Shown here in pieces: positions 25,075-38,157 of a stretch of DNA of 64,000 bases. The notes below the pieces were generated by a model. It had not been told where the DNA came from. It ran no database searches and was given only the letters and a program-made list of their open reading frames with translations. This stretch comes from Rallus limicola (taxonomy: Eukaryota > Chordata > Aves > Gruiformes > Rallidae): contig JAKCOZ010000007.1 in NCBI GenBank assembly GCA_022605955.1, positions 15,505,501-15,569,500 on the forward strand, in the 5' to 3' direction. Position numbers and translations under genes: made by a program. The stretch's first letter is position 1. Each line of letters starts with the position of its first letter.

Positions 25075-26245
25075 TCATAGAATAACAGAACCACAGACTG
25101 GTTTGGATTGGAAGGGACCTTAAAGACTATCTAGATCCAACCCCTCTGCCATAGGCAGGGACACCCTCCACTAGACCAGGTTGCCTGAAGCCCCATCTAA
25201 CCTGGCCTTGAACACTGACAGGGAGGGGGCAGCCACAGTTTTTCTGGGCAACCTGTGCCTGGGACTCACCATGAAGAATTTCTTCCTAACATCTAATCTA
25301 AATCTACCACCCTTCAGCTTGAAGCCATTGCCCCTTGTCCTATCACTACACTTCCTGATAAGTAGTCCTTCTCCATCTTTCCTGTGGGCCCCTTCAGGTA
25401 CTGGAAGGCTGCAGTGAGCCTTCTCTTCACCAGGCTGAACAAGCCAAACTCTTGCAACTTTTCTTTACAGGAGAGGTGCTCTGGCCCTCTGTTCATCTTT
25501 GTGGACCTCCTCTGGACTCACTCCAACAGCTACATGTTTTTCTTGCAGTGAGGACCCCAGAGTTGGATGACATACTCTAAGTGGGGTCTCACAAGAATGG
25601 AGTAAAGGGGCAGAATCACCTCCTTTGATTTGCTGGGCACACTGGTTTTGATGCAGCCCAGGACACAGTTGGCTTTCTGGGCTGCAAGCACGATTTTCTG
25701 GGTCATGTTGAGCTTCTTGTCCACCAATACCCCCAAGTCCTTCTCCTCAAGGCTGTTCTCAATCCATTCTCCGACCGGCCTGTTGTTGTTCTTGGGATTG
25801 CCCTGACTCAGGTGCAAGACCTTGCACTTGGCCTTGTTGAACTTCATGCAGTTTGCACAGGCTCCCCACTCAAGCTTGTCCAGGTCCCTCTGGATGGCAT
25901 CCCGTCCCTCCAGTGTGTCTCTGCAACACACAGCTTGGTGTCGTTGGTAAACTTGCCAATGGTGCTCTCAGTCCCACTGCCTAGGTGTCTGACAAAGATG
26001 TTAAACAGTGCTCGTCCAATACTGACCCTGGAGGTACGCCACTCATCACTCGTCTACATCTGTACATTGAACTGTTGACCACAACTCTTTGAGTGTAGCC
26101 ATCCAGCTTTGGCTTATCCACTGAGCGGTCTATCCATCCAACCCAGACTGCTGGGTAGAATACCACCAAGTAGTCCACCCATCGAATCCATGTCTCTCCA
26201 ATTTACAGAAAAGGATGTTGTGCAGGACAGTGTCAAAGCAGCCTT
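25075..26245 (-). mobile_element. CR1 LINE, about 1.17 kb, 5'-truncated
   Basis: The longest CR1 copy in the window. The left edge TCATAGAATAACAGAACCACAG is the reversed 3' tail. Moving right, the antisense text covers the 3' untranslated region, the end of ORF2 and the reverse-transcriptase core, to a point where AGTGTCAAAGC (the reverse of the family's 'GCTTTGACACT' codons) ends similarity near 26245. The sequence right of this no longer follows the family, so this is the 5' truncation point. Coding sequence inside is broken; see the ORF2 entry. It is inverted relative to the related copy at 39 kb. Confidence 0.95.
25200..26245 (-). pseudogene. CR1 ORF2 remnant (reverse transcriptase)
   Basis: ORF2 of CR1 encodes an endonuclease plus reverse transcriptase; only the RT core and C-terminus remain. 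In order on the minus strand: LDGYTQRVVVN, then the B-type motif seen as SGVPPGSVL (26023-26040 codes GVPPGS; the family has GVPQGS), a frame break near 26015, then the catalytic box seen as KFTNDTKL (FTND at 25940-25951; the family has F/Y-A-D-D), then [49 protein letters not shown], and in a further frame LGLFSL and [12 protein letters not shown]. The lost aspartate plus frame breaks make it inactive. The second frame break is shared with the 39 kb copy. Confidence 0.9.
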
Positions 26246-29200
26246 AATTTTCATCCGAACAACCTTAAAACAAGTGAGCAGAGGAGGCTGGCCTGGCCCC
26301 TGACACAAGGAATGAATTCAAGGCAGCCCAACACTGATTCCCACTCCTGCCTTCTACTGCCTTTGCAGTCTGACACCTGGGTCCTTTCAGCATGCACAGA
26401 TAGCCATGCAGTGACTGAGCTGTGAAATACTTACTTGGTCTAATACTGTCTGGCAGTGCTGGAAGAGGTTACAAGTCTGTTGGGGACATCTGAACACAAA
26501 ATCTTTTCAAAATGCCGAATGATCCATACTTAACAGATTGAGTTTATTACACTATTTTATCAAGACAAAAGAATGGAGAATGGTCTTCCTATTCTGGGAA
26601 AAATGCTGAGTTCTTAAAATTTAATTTTCACTCCCAAACCAGGCCAAGCAGTCAATACAGAAAATGTCCTCGACTTGGTAACCATTAATAATAACAAAGA
26701 ATATAAATTATTGAAAAGTTTCAGCACAGAAGTGTTTCATTTTTGTTTCAACACTGTATAATTCTTTTTTCTTTCCTACGTTAAATCATTTTGCTTAAAT
26801 AACAACCATCACAGCATAAACAGTTGGAAATTTTTTGTTTGAAAATAGAATCCATCTTGATGAATTCAGAACTTTTCTACAAACCCGCATACCAAACAGG
26901 AAATTCATTAAAATCAGTCCTTTTTTTACAAATACACTTGAGTGTTCAGAGTAAAATATTTGGTAAAAAAATTAATCCAGTCTCTCTTTGTTCTTTGAGT
27001 AAGAGTGAAACTCGCTCTTTCTCACATCTTTCTTCTGGAAATATCAGAGCGCTCCAACACTTATAGCAACGTGATTAAGTCTGCTAGTTTTCATTTGCAT
27101 AAATATTTTACCAACTGCAATAGACTTCAGCGTTAGTGTTTTTATCTCAGCGTAGGAACAACTTGTCCTTGGGAATCTCTTTTCCTCATTTTTATAGGCT
27201 TGCATAGATACATTTAAACCAGACACAGTAGGAAATGTGCCGCCAATGCATTTCATGACCACAGCAGTTATACTACTATTACATTTGATTAGGCTGCTTT
27301 ATTCATTCCAGTTATCTTCTCCAAGGTCAAAAAAATCCCTCCCACAACAGCTGTTTTCAGTGTGCTTTTCCTGTACACTAACCTATACCCTCCCGATGGC
27401 ACCGGGTCAAATAAAGTGATTAACTATTCATAAACAAAAGGGTGATGTATTGTAACCACAGAACGAAAAAGAAGTTGCTACTTCCTGTAAATGTAAAGAG
27501 ATGTGATTTTCAATAAAGCGAAGGGGGAAATGGCACCGTTCCCAGCTTCTCAAGGCTGTATGTCTAAGGATCCATTTATCACCTCAGTGACAGAAGTTCT
27601 GGAACTCCTGTCATTAATGCTGAAGCAAAACACATTTGAATGTCATGTCAATAAATCATTTGCCAACTAGAGGGTTATGGGTTTTACAGTTGTTAATCTG
27701 GCTGGTCTGGGAATAGAATTTACACACCATTTTCATTCATTACTAGGAACGAAATAAATCCAGATTATTGCAGTCAAGGAATAAAAGAGGGATCCTCAGC
27801 TTCAAAGACTATTAAAAATGCCAAATATACACAAACCAACATTATTTAATATGAGAAACACAACATTTTGAGAGGAAGTGATGTGCTTGTTTTTCTTACT
27901 CTGATACACTACATGAACAGTGTGCAAAACCCAACAGAAGACAGAATGCTTTTGGGTTGTTTCTTTTCCCCCAAATTGAATTTTCTGTGCTTTGTCACAA
28001 ATCAGGCAAAACAAATGGGCACTGAAGCACGGTATGAAAATGAGCTAATCAAAGCTATTCTGGGCAAAGGACAGGGAAGCATTGGAGACTTGCAAGCCTG
28101 TAAGGTCAACATCTGTCAGCAGTTCACTCTCTCCTATGAAATGGAGGTCAAACATCAGCATCTCTTCTGCCTGTAACTGTGTCAGTGAATCAAGAAGGCC
28201 ATATGTGATGGGATCTCTCAGGCAACCACAACCTGGCTGTTTAGTCATTGCTATATTAGTTTCTGCTCCATTTATGTCTTTCAGTGGATATAATACAACT
28301 TTATACAGTGGAAGGCACCATCAGAGCATTAAGGTGGAAGCCAAAATAGCTTCTTCAGCAAACATCTATATAATGCTTGCATTCTAACTAAAATAACAAA
28401 CATCCCAATCTTCAAAGTGTGAGAGATGCAAGAACCTTCCCCACCACCTTAAGTTCATCTCCTGTATTTTTGCAATGAAGGAAAGTTTGAGTAAAACAAG
28501 AATTTTTTGCACAGATGTTTTCAAATTTGAAATACATCCATTTTTTTCATGGTTTAAATAAGACAGTAAACACCTAACCACCAGAATAGGGCATGGTAGA
28601 CAGAGAAAAGGAGTAAGAATGTGTGTAGATGCCTGTAGAGCAATGCCATGGCTGTATGGTGGTGGTGGTGAGCAGTTTTCTGTACATTTACAAATCTCTT
28701 GAACAACCCCACTTTTTCCCAACCTCACGCCAAGTATTAGGACATTAGTCAAAGCACAAATGTGTATAAAGAGAAAAAGAGAGGAGGCCACTATACCACA
28801 GAGGTCGCAAGAATTGTGATATTTGCAACCCAGGTATTGGGGAGGTTCAGTGTCTTTGTGTCAGCCCTCTTCTAAGGCAAAACTCCAAGGTAGAATATTG
28901 GTCTTGAATTAACATATGATTCGTAGATGAACAAAACACCATAGAGCTGTAGGGTAACGTAGATGATTGATACATGGCAGCTTTATAAAATAAAAGCTCA
29001 GGGGAAAAAGTGGTTTCCCCAAAGTAGGCATATTAAGATCAGTTGGTTACAGAAGAGTAAAACTTTGGATTGGACAAATATTTTCTGAATATTTATGAGT
29101 AGTCTTGATGTACAAAGGAATAGATCAGGACTTGAAAAATATCAGAGTACCAACCAAGCCTTTATGAACCATGCCACTACCACCCAAGGCTTTCATAGTA

Positions 29201-29507
29201 GGAAAATGTCCACCCTAGCCAAAAGTGACACAGCTTTCAGGGGCTGAATATCATTTCATGAATGAGCAGCGACAACTGATCCCCAAGAAAGGGATGAGCT
29301 ATTGGAAGACAAGCAATGCCTTCTAGATCATCTGGAGCTGCTGAAGAGCATGCAAAGCCTGCACCCCTCTTGGATTGTGCTCTTTGCTCTTTGTGCACAG
29401 GGGTACAGCTTGGCTGGCCATGGCAGGTAACAGCCTTGACACCTCACTTATCAGTGATCCCAGAAGTATTGAGAGATCTTTCCTCTCAGAGTTGACAGCT
29501 TCTCGGG
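26246..29507. other. Non-coding stretch, no gene seen
   Basis: AT-rich DNA with short unrecognised frames on both strands, the largest 135 codons on the minus strand at 28384-28791, which shows no domain or homology that I know. Probably intergenic or intronic. Confidence 0.55.
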
Positions 29508-29733
29508 CTTAGTTCAGGTTCAGATTAGATGTTAGGAAAAAATCATTTACTGAAAGAGTCGTTGGGGCCTGGTACAAGCTGCCCAGGGTGGTGGTTGAGT
29601 CACCTTCCCAGATGTGTTTAAAAGAGGGGTAGATGAGGTATTTAGGGATATGGTTTAGCATAGAACAGGAATGATTGGACTTAATGATCTTAAATGTCTT
29701 TTCCAACCTTGTAATTCTGTGATTCTGTGATTA
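29508..29733 (+). mobile_element. CR1 LINE, 3' end
   Basis: Begins in the last ORF2 codons (AGATTAGATGTTAGGAAAAA, then CTGCCCAGG and GTGGTTGAGTCACC) and ends in the tail AATTCTGTGATTCTGTGATT. The GTTGAGTCACC and TTTAAAAGAGG words place it in a different subfamily from the copies at 25 and 39 kb, and in the same one as the copy at 45.1 kb. It lacks nearly all coding sequence. Confidence 0.9.
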
Positions 29734-30316
29734 GTTTCTCCTGCCTGTTAAGCTTGGGGCAGAGTTTCACCACAGTTAAGATCATGAGATATGGGGAAAT
29801 TTTCAGTGGGAGGGGAGTACGTCAGAATGGCTTACTGAAGAGAGACAATCTTATAAACAAACATTATATTATACATATTAACTACTTTATTGGTATATTC
29901 TTTTTATTAAGAGATTATTTGAGAGAACAATGATTCTCAAGGGGGCAATTAAATGGGAGGTAAGTTGTTACCAGGTTTAATAGACTATGTTTAACATCCC
30001 TCTGATAGCAAAACATGCTTGAAAAAAGTAGTAAGCAGCTCTGCTGATTTCTTAGTACATCTTCGGCCATGGAGTTCACTGAAAACTTCCTGTTGTGTTG
30101 TGCACAGATTAGACTGTACATAAAAATACTGACTGAAACTTCGGTTACTACACATTTGCACCATGAAAGGCTATGGCAGAGTTTCACAAACGTATCAGGG
30201 AACAGCTCTGTTCTTCAGCAGTAACAAGATTTAGCTTGCAGCACCCAGAAGATTTTGAGATGCCTAATTCTGGAGAATGAAAGAGTTTTTGGGGTTTTTT
30301 TGGATTGGGTTTTTGG

Positions 30317-30334
30317 TTTTTTTTTGGGGGGGGG
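30317..30334. repeat. T9G9 homopolymer junction
   Basis: Nine T are followed directly by nine G, within a longer G/T-only neighbourhood starting near 30286. The G run could take part in a quadruplex only together with outside G runs. Confidence 0.85.
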
Positions 30335-33065
30335 AGTATACTCAATGAGGTTACCTTCTTGAATAGATTGGCATAAGGTGGAATTCCTTAATCTGCCCCA
30401 AATTATAGGCAGTTTCCCTTTGAATTACATTATAGTTAAGAAAATTCAGAGGAAAACTGTCATATTTAAAACACAGATTTGCTCTCCTTTAGCTCTACCC
30501 AGCAACACAGGTGCCCAGTCAGTCATTTCTCGATGCTGGTAGAAGGGGTTGGAGGGGAACTGTTAATTAAGCTCTTAGGTCTGGAGACCTTGAGGAGAAC
30601 TTGAGGAGGCATACAATGACTGGATGTATATCTACAAAGTCCAAGAGACAGACCATTGATGTACAGGAAAGCTATGGAAGTGGAGTTAGGTCCTGCTGTT
30701 GGCCTCTGTCTCTCCTGACAGCCTTCCAGCAAGTGGCAAGGAGATCAAAGGCATGACAGACACAATGGCAGTCAGCCCTGGGAAGGTACAAAGCATTTTA
30801 GAAAGACCTGGATTTAGCTAAAAGCTTTTCGAAAGACATTTAGTACGATGCTTCATAATGGCCTTTATCAAGTGGGTGTTCACTGCTGAGATTTTCATTT
30901 CAGGCCACTAAAAAGAGAGGGAAATAGGCAGTCTTAGGTGACGGTTCATCTGACTTATTTTAATGTATTGCTGAAGAGGGGGTGAATTGTCAGAAGCGGA
31001 CATTTCTGGCCAGATGAATTTGTCAAATGGTCACATAAAATCCCCCTTTACTCTCAGCTTTGGGAAGAAGAGGTTTCTGAAGAGGAGCCTCGTGTGGGTG
31101 AGTGTGGATGGCTGTGGGTTGTGGCATTTGTTTCAGTTGCTCTGACCATTATTTAAGCCTGTGCAGAGTAGTGCACTAACATTATGTTTAATGATGACAG
31201 AAAGTGTCAGATTCCCTGTGTGTTCTGCGCAGATGGTCCACAGTAACCCTGACTGTATTTACCATGTGCAGAGACACCACTTGTACCGCACATATGCAGG
31301 AGATTTGAAACCTTCCAGAAACATTAGACTCATCGCACACATGGTCATAAGTTGATCCTCACATAGCAGGAAACCTGTGATGAAGAAACTATTCCAGCTT
31401 GGTTCTTTGTTATCTGTAAATCCCAGACAAATGTACACATTCCTCAAATGCCACCATACAGCTCTTCCAGAGGGCCAGTGGGAGGTATGTGGGGAAATCC
31501 AGACACGGGATAGCACGACCATTACTGTCATTAGGAGAGCAATCCCTCAAAGGGTCTGTGAGCTAAACTACCATGACAGCAGACACTTGGTGTAGCAGAG
31601 CTGTGGACGGCTGTGTCACTGCAGGAAAAATACTTGGAGGGTTGATTTAATCCAGGCTCTCAACAAAGAACTAGCTGGAAAGTCATACAGGAATCCTATA
31701 CAAGGCTGAAATTTCACCTCATATTTGCCCCCAAAGAATCACGTCTTTAGAAAGACCTGCCATTATCTTTGAATTTAGATATCTTTTCTGTTTGCTAATT
31801 GACTTTTAGTGCCTAAATCTGGCTGCTTTTCCTCAGTTCAGCTAGTATTTTGCATCAGTTCTGAGAAAAAAGTCCAGGCACAGTATTTTATATGCAGTGC
31901 CACTATTATAACTTCATAGTTGAAAAGAAGGACTATTTTTTTTTTTTTGTGAAATGACAGTTTACCCTCATGTTTTGACTGTCTACCACTGATATTACAC
32001 CGCCAGAAGATTTTCTGCTTTCTACAATTTTGTGCAGTTTGGGGAATGCATACAGTGGTTAAAGCAGCTTGAGACTCCCTAACACTATAGACTTGTTCCT
32101 GTTTAAATTGTACCCACTGCACGACATGTTAACTTAAGACTGTAAGGTATTAGTCCGGCCTTCTCTGAAATTCTATATGCTGTTTTGGTCAATCACCAGA
32201 ATACTAGAGCTTAAACCAGTTTATTGAATTAAAGCAATGCAAACCTAAAGCCAGTTGTACACTTAAGTGACTTTTTGCCCCTGTGCATGACTAGATTTAG
32301 AAATGAGACATAAAGGAATTCTCACTGACTAGCTAATGGCTTGGGACGCTTTTTCTGGAGCCAAAAAGCCTGAGTTCGATGTTTTCTCCTGGTACAAGAG
32401 CAGTTCAGGAGGCTGCTTTAACTACCTCTCTAGAGAACATGATGTTGTGTGTGAAGAAAACAATTAATGCTTAGTTAGGTTTTGTGCAAAGTCCTTAAAG
32501 ATCCACTGAAATAAGGCAAAAAAATCTTCTTCAGTCAAGGAAGTGTTCTTTGGCTAGCCTGAAGAAGAGGGAACTGAAATTAAATTTCCCACTTTATTCT
32601 GTGAATGGTTCTCAGCCTGCATTCTACCTCTGTATTCTCTATTACTTGCATTTGTTAAAGTTGCCCTGATTGAAAAAGCAAAGTTATAATTTTGGCATGC
32701 TTTGTTCTTCATTGTTAACCAGGGAAAAAGGTGCTCTTATTTTGGTTAAAAATGTTCTTTTTATTTATTTAACTTAAGAATGCCAAAAAATAAACCAAAC
32801 CAAGGAAATGAGAAAAACTATCCTGCAACTAGAAAAAAAAATTAAAGAAAAAATGTAAGAGTTACTTTATGATGGAGCTTGGCAGATTTATACATGAGAC
32901 TGTTCAATGAGCTTGTGACAGCAGTGGCCTTGCATGGAATGGTCAAATTGGGTCTTCATGGTCCAGAGTTTCTTTAAGGTTTTTCTTTAGGGTTTCTCAC
33001 TGCCAGTGTGAATAACAGGAGGAAGCTGAAATTCAACTTGCAGTGTCCAAAGATAAGGAAAGCAT

Positions 33066-33099
33066 TTTGTTTTGGTTTGTTTTGGTTTGGGGTTTTTTT
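33066..33099. repeat. (TTTG/TTTTGG)n simple repeat
   Basis: Imperfect repeats of TTTGG and TTTTG ending in GGGGTTTTTTTG. Ordinary simple sequence. Confidence 0.75.
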
Positions 33100-35929
33100 G
33101 AATGATCGGAGCTGAAAGCTCTATTGAGGTGAGATTGAGGAGTTGGTAGCCATGGGAACCAGGCTGATGCTAGTGTCTTTGCCTAAAGGAATCAATCCTC
33201 TCAAAACTCTCAGGAACATCTTCATAAGAGCAACAGAAACAGAATTGAAAAGAGGAAGAACAGCTTTTGATGCCCTACCCGTTGAAACTGGGAATTTTGA
33301 ATGACTGTGAGCATGATTTAACAAGAAATTCATAGTATATGCAAGAAATTTCCAGAAAAAAAGCCCAAAAGCTACAGGAGATGCTGTGTAGCTACTGTTG
33401 GGAATACAGGTTTGAATGTAGGAGGGAATGACTCAGGCCTCAATTAAGTGAGACGTGTGGGCATGAGTGTCACTTGCATGCATACAGACTAGAACTGGGG
33501 CCCCAGCTCAGAAAATGGGGTCGGCAGAGTTAACCCCTGCACTGGAGAATGAACCACGCAGCAGATTCATCCCCATGCGATAGGAACAGAGATGATCTTT
33601 GTAATCCTATGTGGTTCCTCTTTAAAAGGGGTCAGCATCCACAAAGCCTGAAAAAAGCAGCACCGCAGAAATGTCTGCTCACAACTACAATTGAGAAATT
33701 CCAGGTAGCAGGTTGTCCATCACCACAGCAAGAGAGAAAATGGTTTTATAACTCATTTGGGAGAAGAGCATCTCTAGGCAATTGGGATTCAGCCAGGGAG
33801 ACCGATTACAGAAGGATGATCTTTGAGCATCGTTCTGCAACACCTCACCCTGTGCATGGCAGAAGACACATGCCATCACCTCCCTCCACACGTGTGAGAA
33901 GAAAACAGCTTTTCTTAACACTAGACCCCACCATTGCCCCAAGCAACTCCTGACCTGGCAGCAAGCACGGATCAAGATGTTTAAAAATGAGACCTTAAAT
34001 CCAAAGTTCCCTGCAAAAAGCCTAACAGCAGTCTGATCGGAGAAAAAGGTTGTACCTCTGATCCTGCAGATCAAAGGGACCATCTCAGCTGAGTAGAGCT
34101 GTGCTGATGCTTGGCCAGCATACTCACAGCACTGCAGAGCTCAGCTTTTTGTGCTCCTACTCGACAGTGCACTGCGTGAGAAAATCTCCTGGTTTGCTCC
34201 CAGCCTGTAGATTATGTAATATTTAAATGCAGTGATGGGATACCTGGAGGAAAAAGATCTACATTTATATATGTGCTGCTCCATAAAACAGATTAAACCC
34301 TCAGGAGCTGCTAGCAATATTCTAAGAGGCGTTCACCCAGACATATGTCTTATGGGAACCTATTTTCAATGCTGATCAATAGAAAAGATTCTGGGAAGTG
34401 ACCTTGAGGGCTGTTGTCTCAGTGGCATATAAATTTTGAACCAGCTGGAGCTTCTGAGGTCTTAATACAGTAGTTTCTGGAAAAGGATATCTGGAAGGAG
34501 TAATGAAGGTATGTAAAGGTGGCATTTGTTGAAGACAGACAGCCAAAAAGGGGTAATGTCTGAGAGGAAAGAAGTGGTTAAAATCCAAGAGTCTGAGCCA
34601 AGCTGCTTAAGCTGCATTCATGGCTCCTCTGTGAGTTTGTTGAACGGTTACTGTATGATCAAGTCATGAAACTTCCCTTCCCTGAGGAAGTGGTAAGTAT
34701 TTCTCATCGAAGCCAAATTGCAAAGCTTTATTCATTAATATTGGAAATCCTGACTTGTAAATGTTTAAAAGAGTGAAAAAGAGCTGCTTTTATCTATGAA
34801 GAAAAGTTTCTCTCCTTTGTAAGCTTAGAATTTACAATGTGTATATAAATTCTACTCAAGATTCAAAGTATTCTTCCTATGCTGCCAGATATTTTAAGAA
34901 TATATCCATTTTTTAGTACCAGATATATATTATGTCTTTTTTTTTTTCCTTTCCTATATATATTTGACCTTTTTGGTTTGACTCCAGACACAAAGCAATT
35001 TGACTTTGCACCATTACTAATGCTATAATAACTTGGAGTAGTACCTGGGAAAGAACACAGATACTTTTTGGGGGGGCAATAAATACTTTATGACGCATGT
35101 TTTTTACATTTCCATATCCACTTATCCATATCTTTATTCCTGAGGAAGTCAGTATTCACTAACAGAAACACATCGTAAAATATATCCTTATGGCAAAGCA
35201 TTTTTTTTAATGTGAGGTAAAGAAGGAATTATCATAATTTTAATTCTCAGGTGTTAGTGTAAGAAGATTTCACATTTTTTTAACATACACTTTATTTTAT
35301 CTGAGAGCTCCCATAAAAGCCAGCAGACTAATGTCTCAGTCTGGAAAAGAAAGTTAATATCTCAGAAAAAAAACCCCAAACCCTCAACCCCCTGAAAAAT
35401 CTGCTTAAATTCAGCATCTTGCAAAATACATGTTTCTTTAAATGATTTCTTTTATGTCCTGAATGCAAAATGAATGTAATAAACCACTAAGCTAGCTTAA
35501 AGCACAAATTCAGTAGAATAATTATTGGTGTGCTTAATTGCAAGTATATGAGGCGAGCAATTCCAGTATCTACAGTGAGGTCACTCACAAGCCTGAGCAA
35601 AAGCATGCAGTTAAGTACTTTGCTGGATCAAGACTTTAAGAAAATTATTGTTGCAACAGAGAAATTAAATTCTCACTGATGGAGCTCAACTGTAGTGAAT
35701 TTAGCAAAGGTAAAACCACTTTCAGGAATGCTTTGTGGTACCTCATACAACAACAGATAAACAGCCATGTGTTTTCTTCTTCTTTTGAAATGTAATGAAT
35801 AACTTTCATCCTTTTCAGCTCTAAGTATCAGAGAGAAGTCAAAGGCATACATCAGATCAGCTTCATGTTTTGGTTTTGTTCTCAATAGTTGATTCTAACA
35901 TGAAGCGATTTTTTTTAGAGATCAAGGTG

Positions 35930-36920
35930 AAAAAAGAAAACTGACAAAAATGGAAGGAAAAATAAATTTGCTTGGAGAGGGAAGAAGATTATTGGGGAAT
36001 AGAGGGATGAAGGGAAATCTTAGCAATATCTAGAGAGAGATGAGGACAGTAGAGAGGAACTACAGATGAGAAATTGTCAGATAAAAGCTGCAAAGAGTTT
36101 TACCAATGAGGCTAAGGAAGCCTGAATTTTATGAGGAAGATACGTGGGGACTCTTGTAAGTGGACCTGAGTGCTGGGTAAAGTTTATTTGAAATGGTGTA
36201 TGTTGTATAGGTTAAAGAGAGGCCAGTTAAGGAGAGTAAGAGTGGTTAATGCCAGTTATGAGATGATCAGTATCAGATTTTTTTATCACATACCTGCCAA
36301 AAAAGAGTTGTTATTTTGAATGTTCCAGTGTAAGAAAAAAAAGATTTAGCGAAAGTCTCAATGTGAGGTGGAGAATAAAATGGCAAAGAATGAAAGCTAA
36401 TACCAAGCTTCAACACTGCAGAGAAAACTTGTAATAGAGCAGGGGTGGGAGGGGGGGAATGGGGAAAAGGCATTTTTGGAAGAACTAAATGAAGCTCAAT
36501 ATTAGAGCTACTTGATTTTGAGAAACAAGAGGAGTTCCAAGAGGTCAGAGTGGAGAAACAGTTCTAGAGACAACATGCTCAGAGGAGAAAAGGAGGTTTT
36601 GGATTTGAGGGTCATAAGCACGGAGTTGAGAAAGAAGAAGTGAATAAGCCAGGCCACAGGCAGGGAACAGTGAGCAACACAGGGTGATGCCTGGGGAGCC
36701 ACTGAAGCACCCGGAGAGGCTGTTTCTAGGAAAATTTAGCAACTGAGTGATCACAATGGACAGCAAAGGGAGCACAACTGTGATGGGGTGTGGGGCAGGG
36801 TGCTGTAAAAGTTGCCATTCTCCCTCTCCAGAATGCATCCGGGAGTGGAGAAAAAGGAAGAGGAAAAGCAGGCTTCAGGAAAAGGGGGAGCCAAGAGACG
36901 TAAAGGCAGCAAATTACATC
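35930..36920. other. Purine-biased block (A+G rich on + strand)
   Basis: For about 1 kb the + strand is visibly enriched in A and G, with many words such as GGAAG, GAGAGA and AAAGGA and only short C/T runs. The minus strand therefore reads as pyrimidine-rich. No repeat family is recognised. It could be an old unclassified repeat or simply a strand-asymmetric region. Confidence 0.4.
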
Positions 36921-37429
36921 TGAATCAGATGTTACTCAGAATGAGTAACACAGAAGAATGAGGAAGAAAATGAGAGAACTGAAATGCAAGGCCACTGCTG
37001 TAAAATCTGAAATGTCCAGAAACACTCTCCAGGATGGACTGTTTTAAACTTTCCTCCAAAGAATTATACCCTCTGCAGAATAAGGGCGTGTTCATCGAAA
37101 ATGACAGCTTTTTGTTATGCATCCTGAATGGTGTTCGGTGGGTATTTAATGGGATGTACTGCAGTTCAGCCGCAGGTATAAAGCAAACGATGCATTTCTT
37201 TGCTTGAGGCCCTCATTATGCTCCGTAAACAATCAGAATGAGATTTATTCTCCACTCCCTGATTTCCTGCTCTCAGGGAAAAGCACGAGGGGCATGTTAT
37301 AAAGAAAGCGCTAAGATACTGATTATCTGTTTCTCCAAGCCAAATTGGTTTAGCTTTCTCCAAGCCTCCTAGCAACAGCTTTATTATTATTATGGAGTTA
37401 TTTCCCCCCAAATACTTCTAAAACAAGTA

Positions 37430-37830
37430 TCAGATTAATGTTTCAGATAAGGAGAAAGCATATGCATTAACTCCCAGAGCTGGTCTATTGAAACAGGAGC
37501 TTCCAATGAAACATGCAAGTTTGGTTTCGTTTTGATATGCTGATTTATATCGGGTTTTTTACATTATTTAACAGTGTATGGTTAATGAAGATCAATATAC
37601 AGTACATAAATGAGAAAAAATAAATCTTGTTAGTGAATATTTTTCTGCATTATTAGCATATTCCATTTATTATCTTTTAATCACACTGTAGATATGACTC
37701 ATCACCCATACATGCATCACTTCTGTTTACTTACAAACTAGCTAAGCTGCATATATTGTTGGAAGTAACCATATATATGAAGAATTTATTTGCGTCTACA
37801 GTAATTGCAGTTTCTGTTGTTTACAATATT
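37430..37830. promoter_or_regulatory. Possible conserved non-coding element
   Basis: AT-rich but complex sequence with many homeodomain or POU-like words (ATGCATTA, GTTAATGAAG, TTATTAGCATAT) and no repeat or coding signal. This resembles the texture of conserved developmental enhancers. No alignment is available, so it is a guess from composition. Confidence 0.15.
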
Positions 37831-38088
37831 AAGGAATTCAGATTTGTTAAAATTTCCCAGGAGAACTATTGTATGTTATGAGAAGCGAATTTATCTCATA
37901 AATATGTATTTTTGTTTCATGGTAAAATTTTTAGAAGTTGTCACATTACTGAGACTTGTACTCCCTAACATCCATTTTTCTAATCCATGAGTAGAAAATC
38001 TATTATGCAGTCTCATTTTCAAAAGTAGCTTAAGCACCTATGAGTCAGTGAGACACAGGCCCACGTGGCAGGTCCTGAAGAAAAACAA

Positions 38089-38157
38089 GAATCACAGAAT
38101 CACAGAATATTACGAGTTGGAAGGGACCTTGAAAGATCATCTAGTTCAACCCAATGA
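38089..38157 (-). mobile_element. CR1 LINE tail, very short
   Basis: AATCACAGAATCACAGAAT, then GTTGGAAGGGACCTTGAAAG and ATCATCTAGTTCAACCC: the reversed 3' tail and last bases of a CR1 3' untranslated region. The copy is truncated to about 70 bp. Confidence 0.9.

Larger units (their letters stand above)
29734..38088. other. Long non-coding stretch, no gene seen
   Basis: About 8.4 kb without a recognisable gene or CR1. It contains G/T homopolymer tracts, a purine-biased block at 35.9-36.9 kb and a possible conserved element at 37.4-37.8 kb. The largest frames (134 codons + at 33549, 132 codons - at 33685) overlap each other on opposite strands and match nothing I know. Confidence 0.55.

Noticed and set aside
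25530..25931. 133-codon minus-strand frame that looks like a real conserved protein
   Set aside because: It is the C-terminal reverse-transcriptase region of a truncated CR1 copy, annotated as a pseudogene rather than a host gene.
33549..34083. Overlapping 134-codon (+) and 132-codon (-) frames
   Set aside because: Opposite-strand pairs of open frames commonly arise by chance. Neither shows a known family or exon signals.
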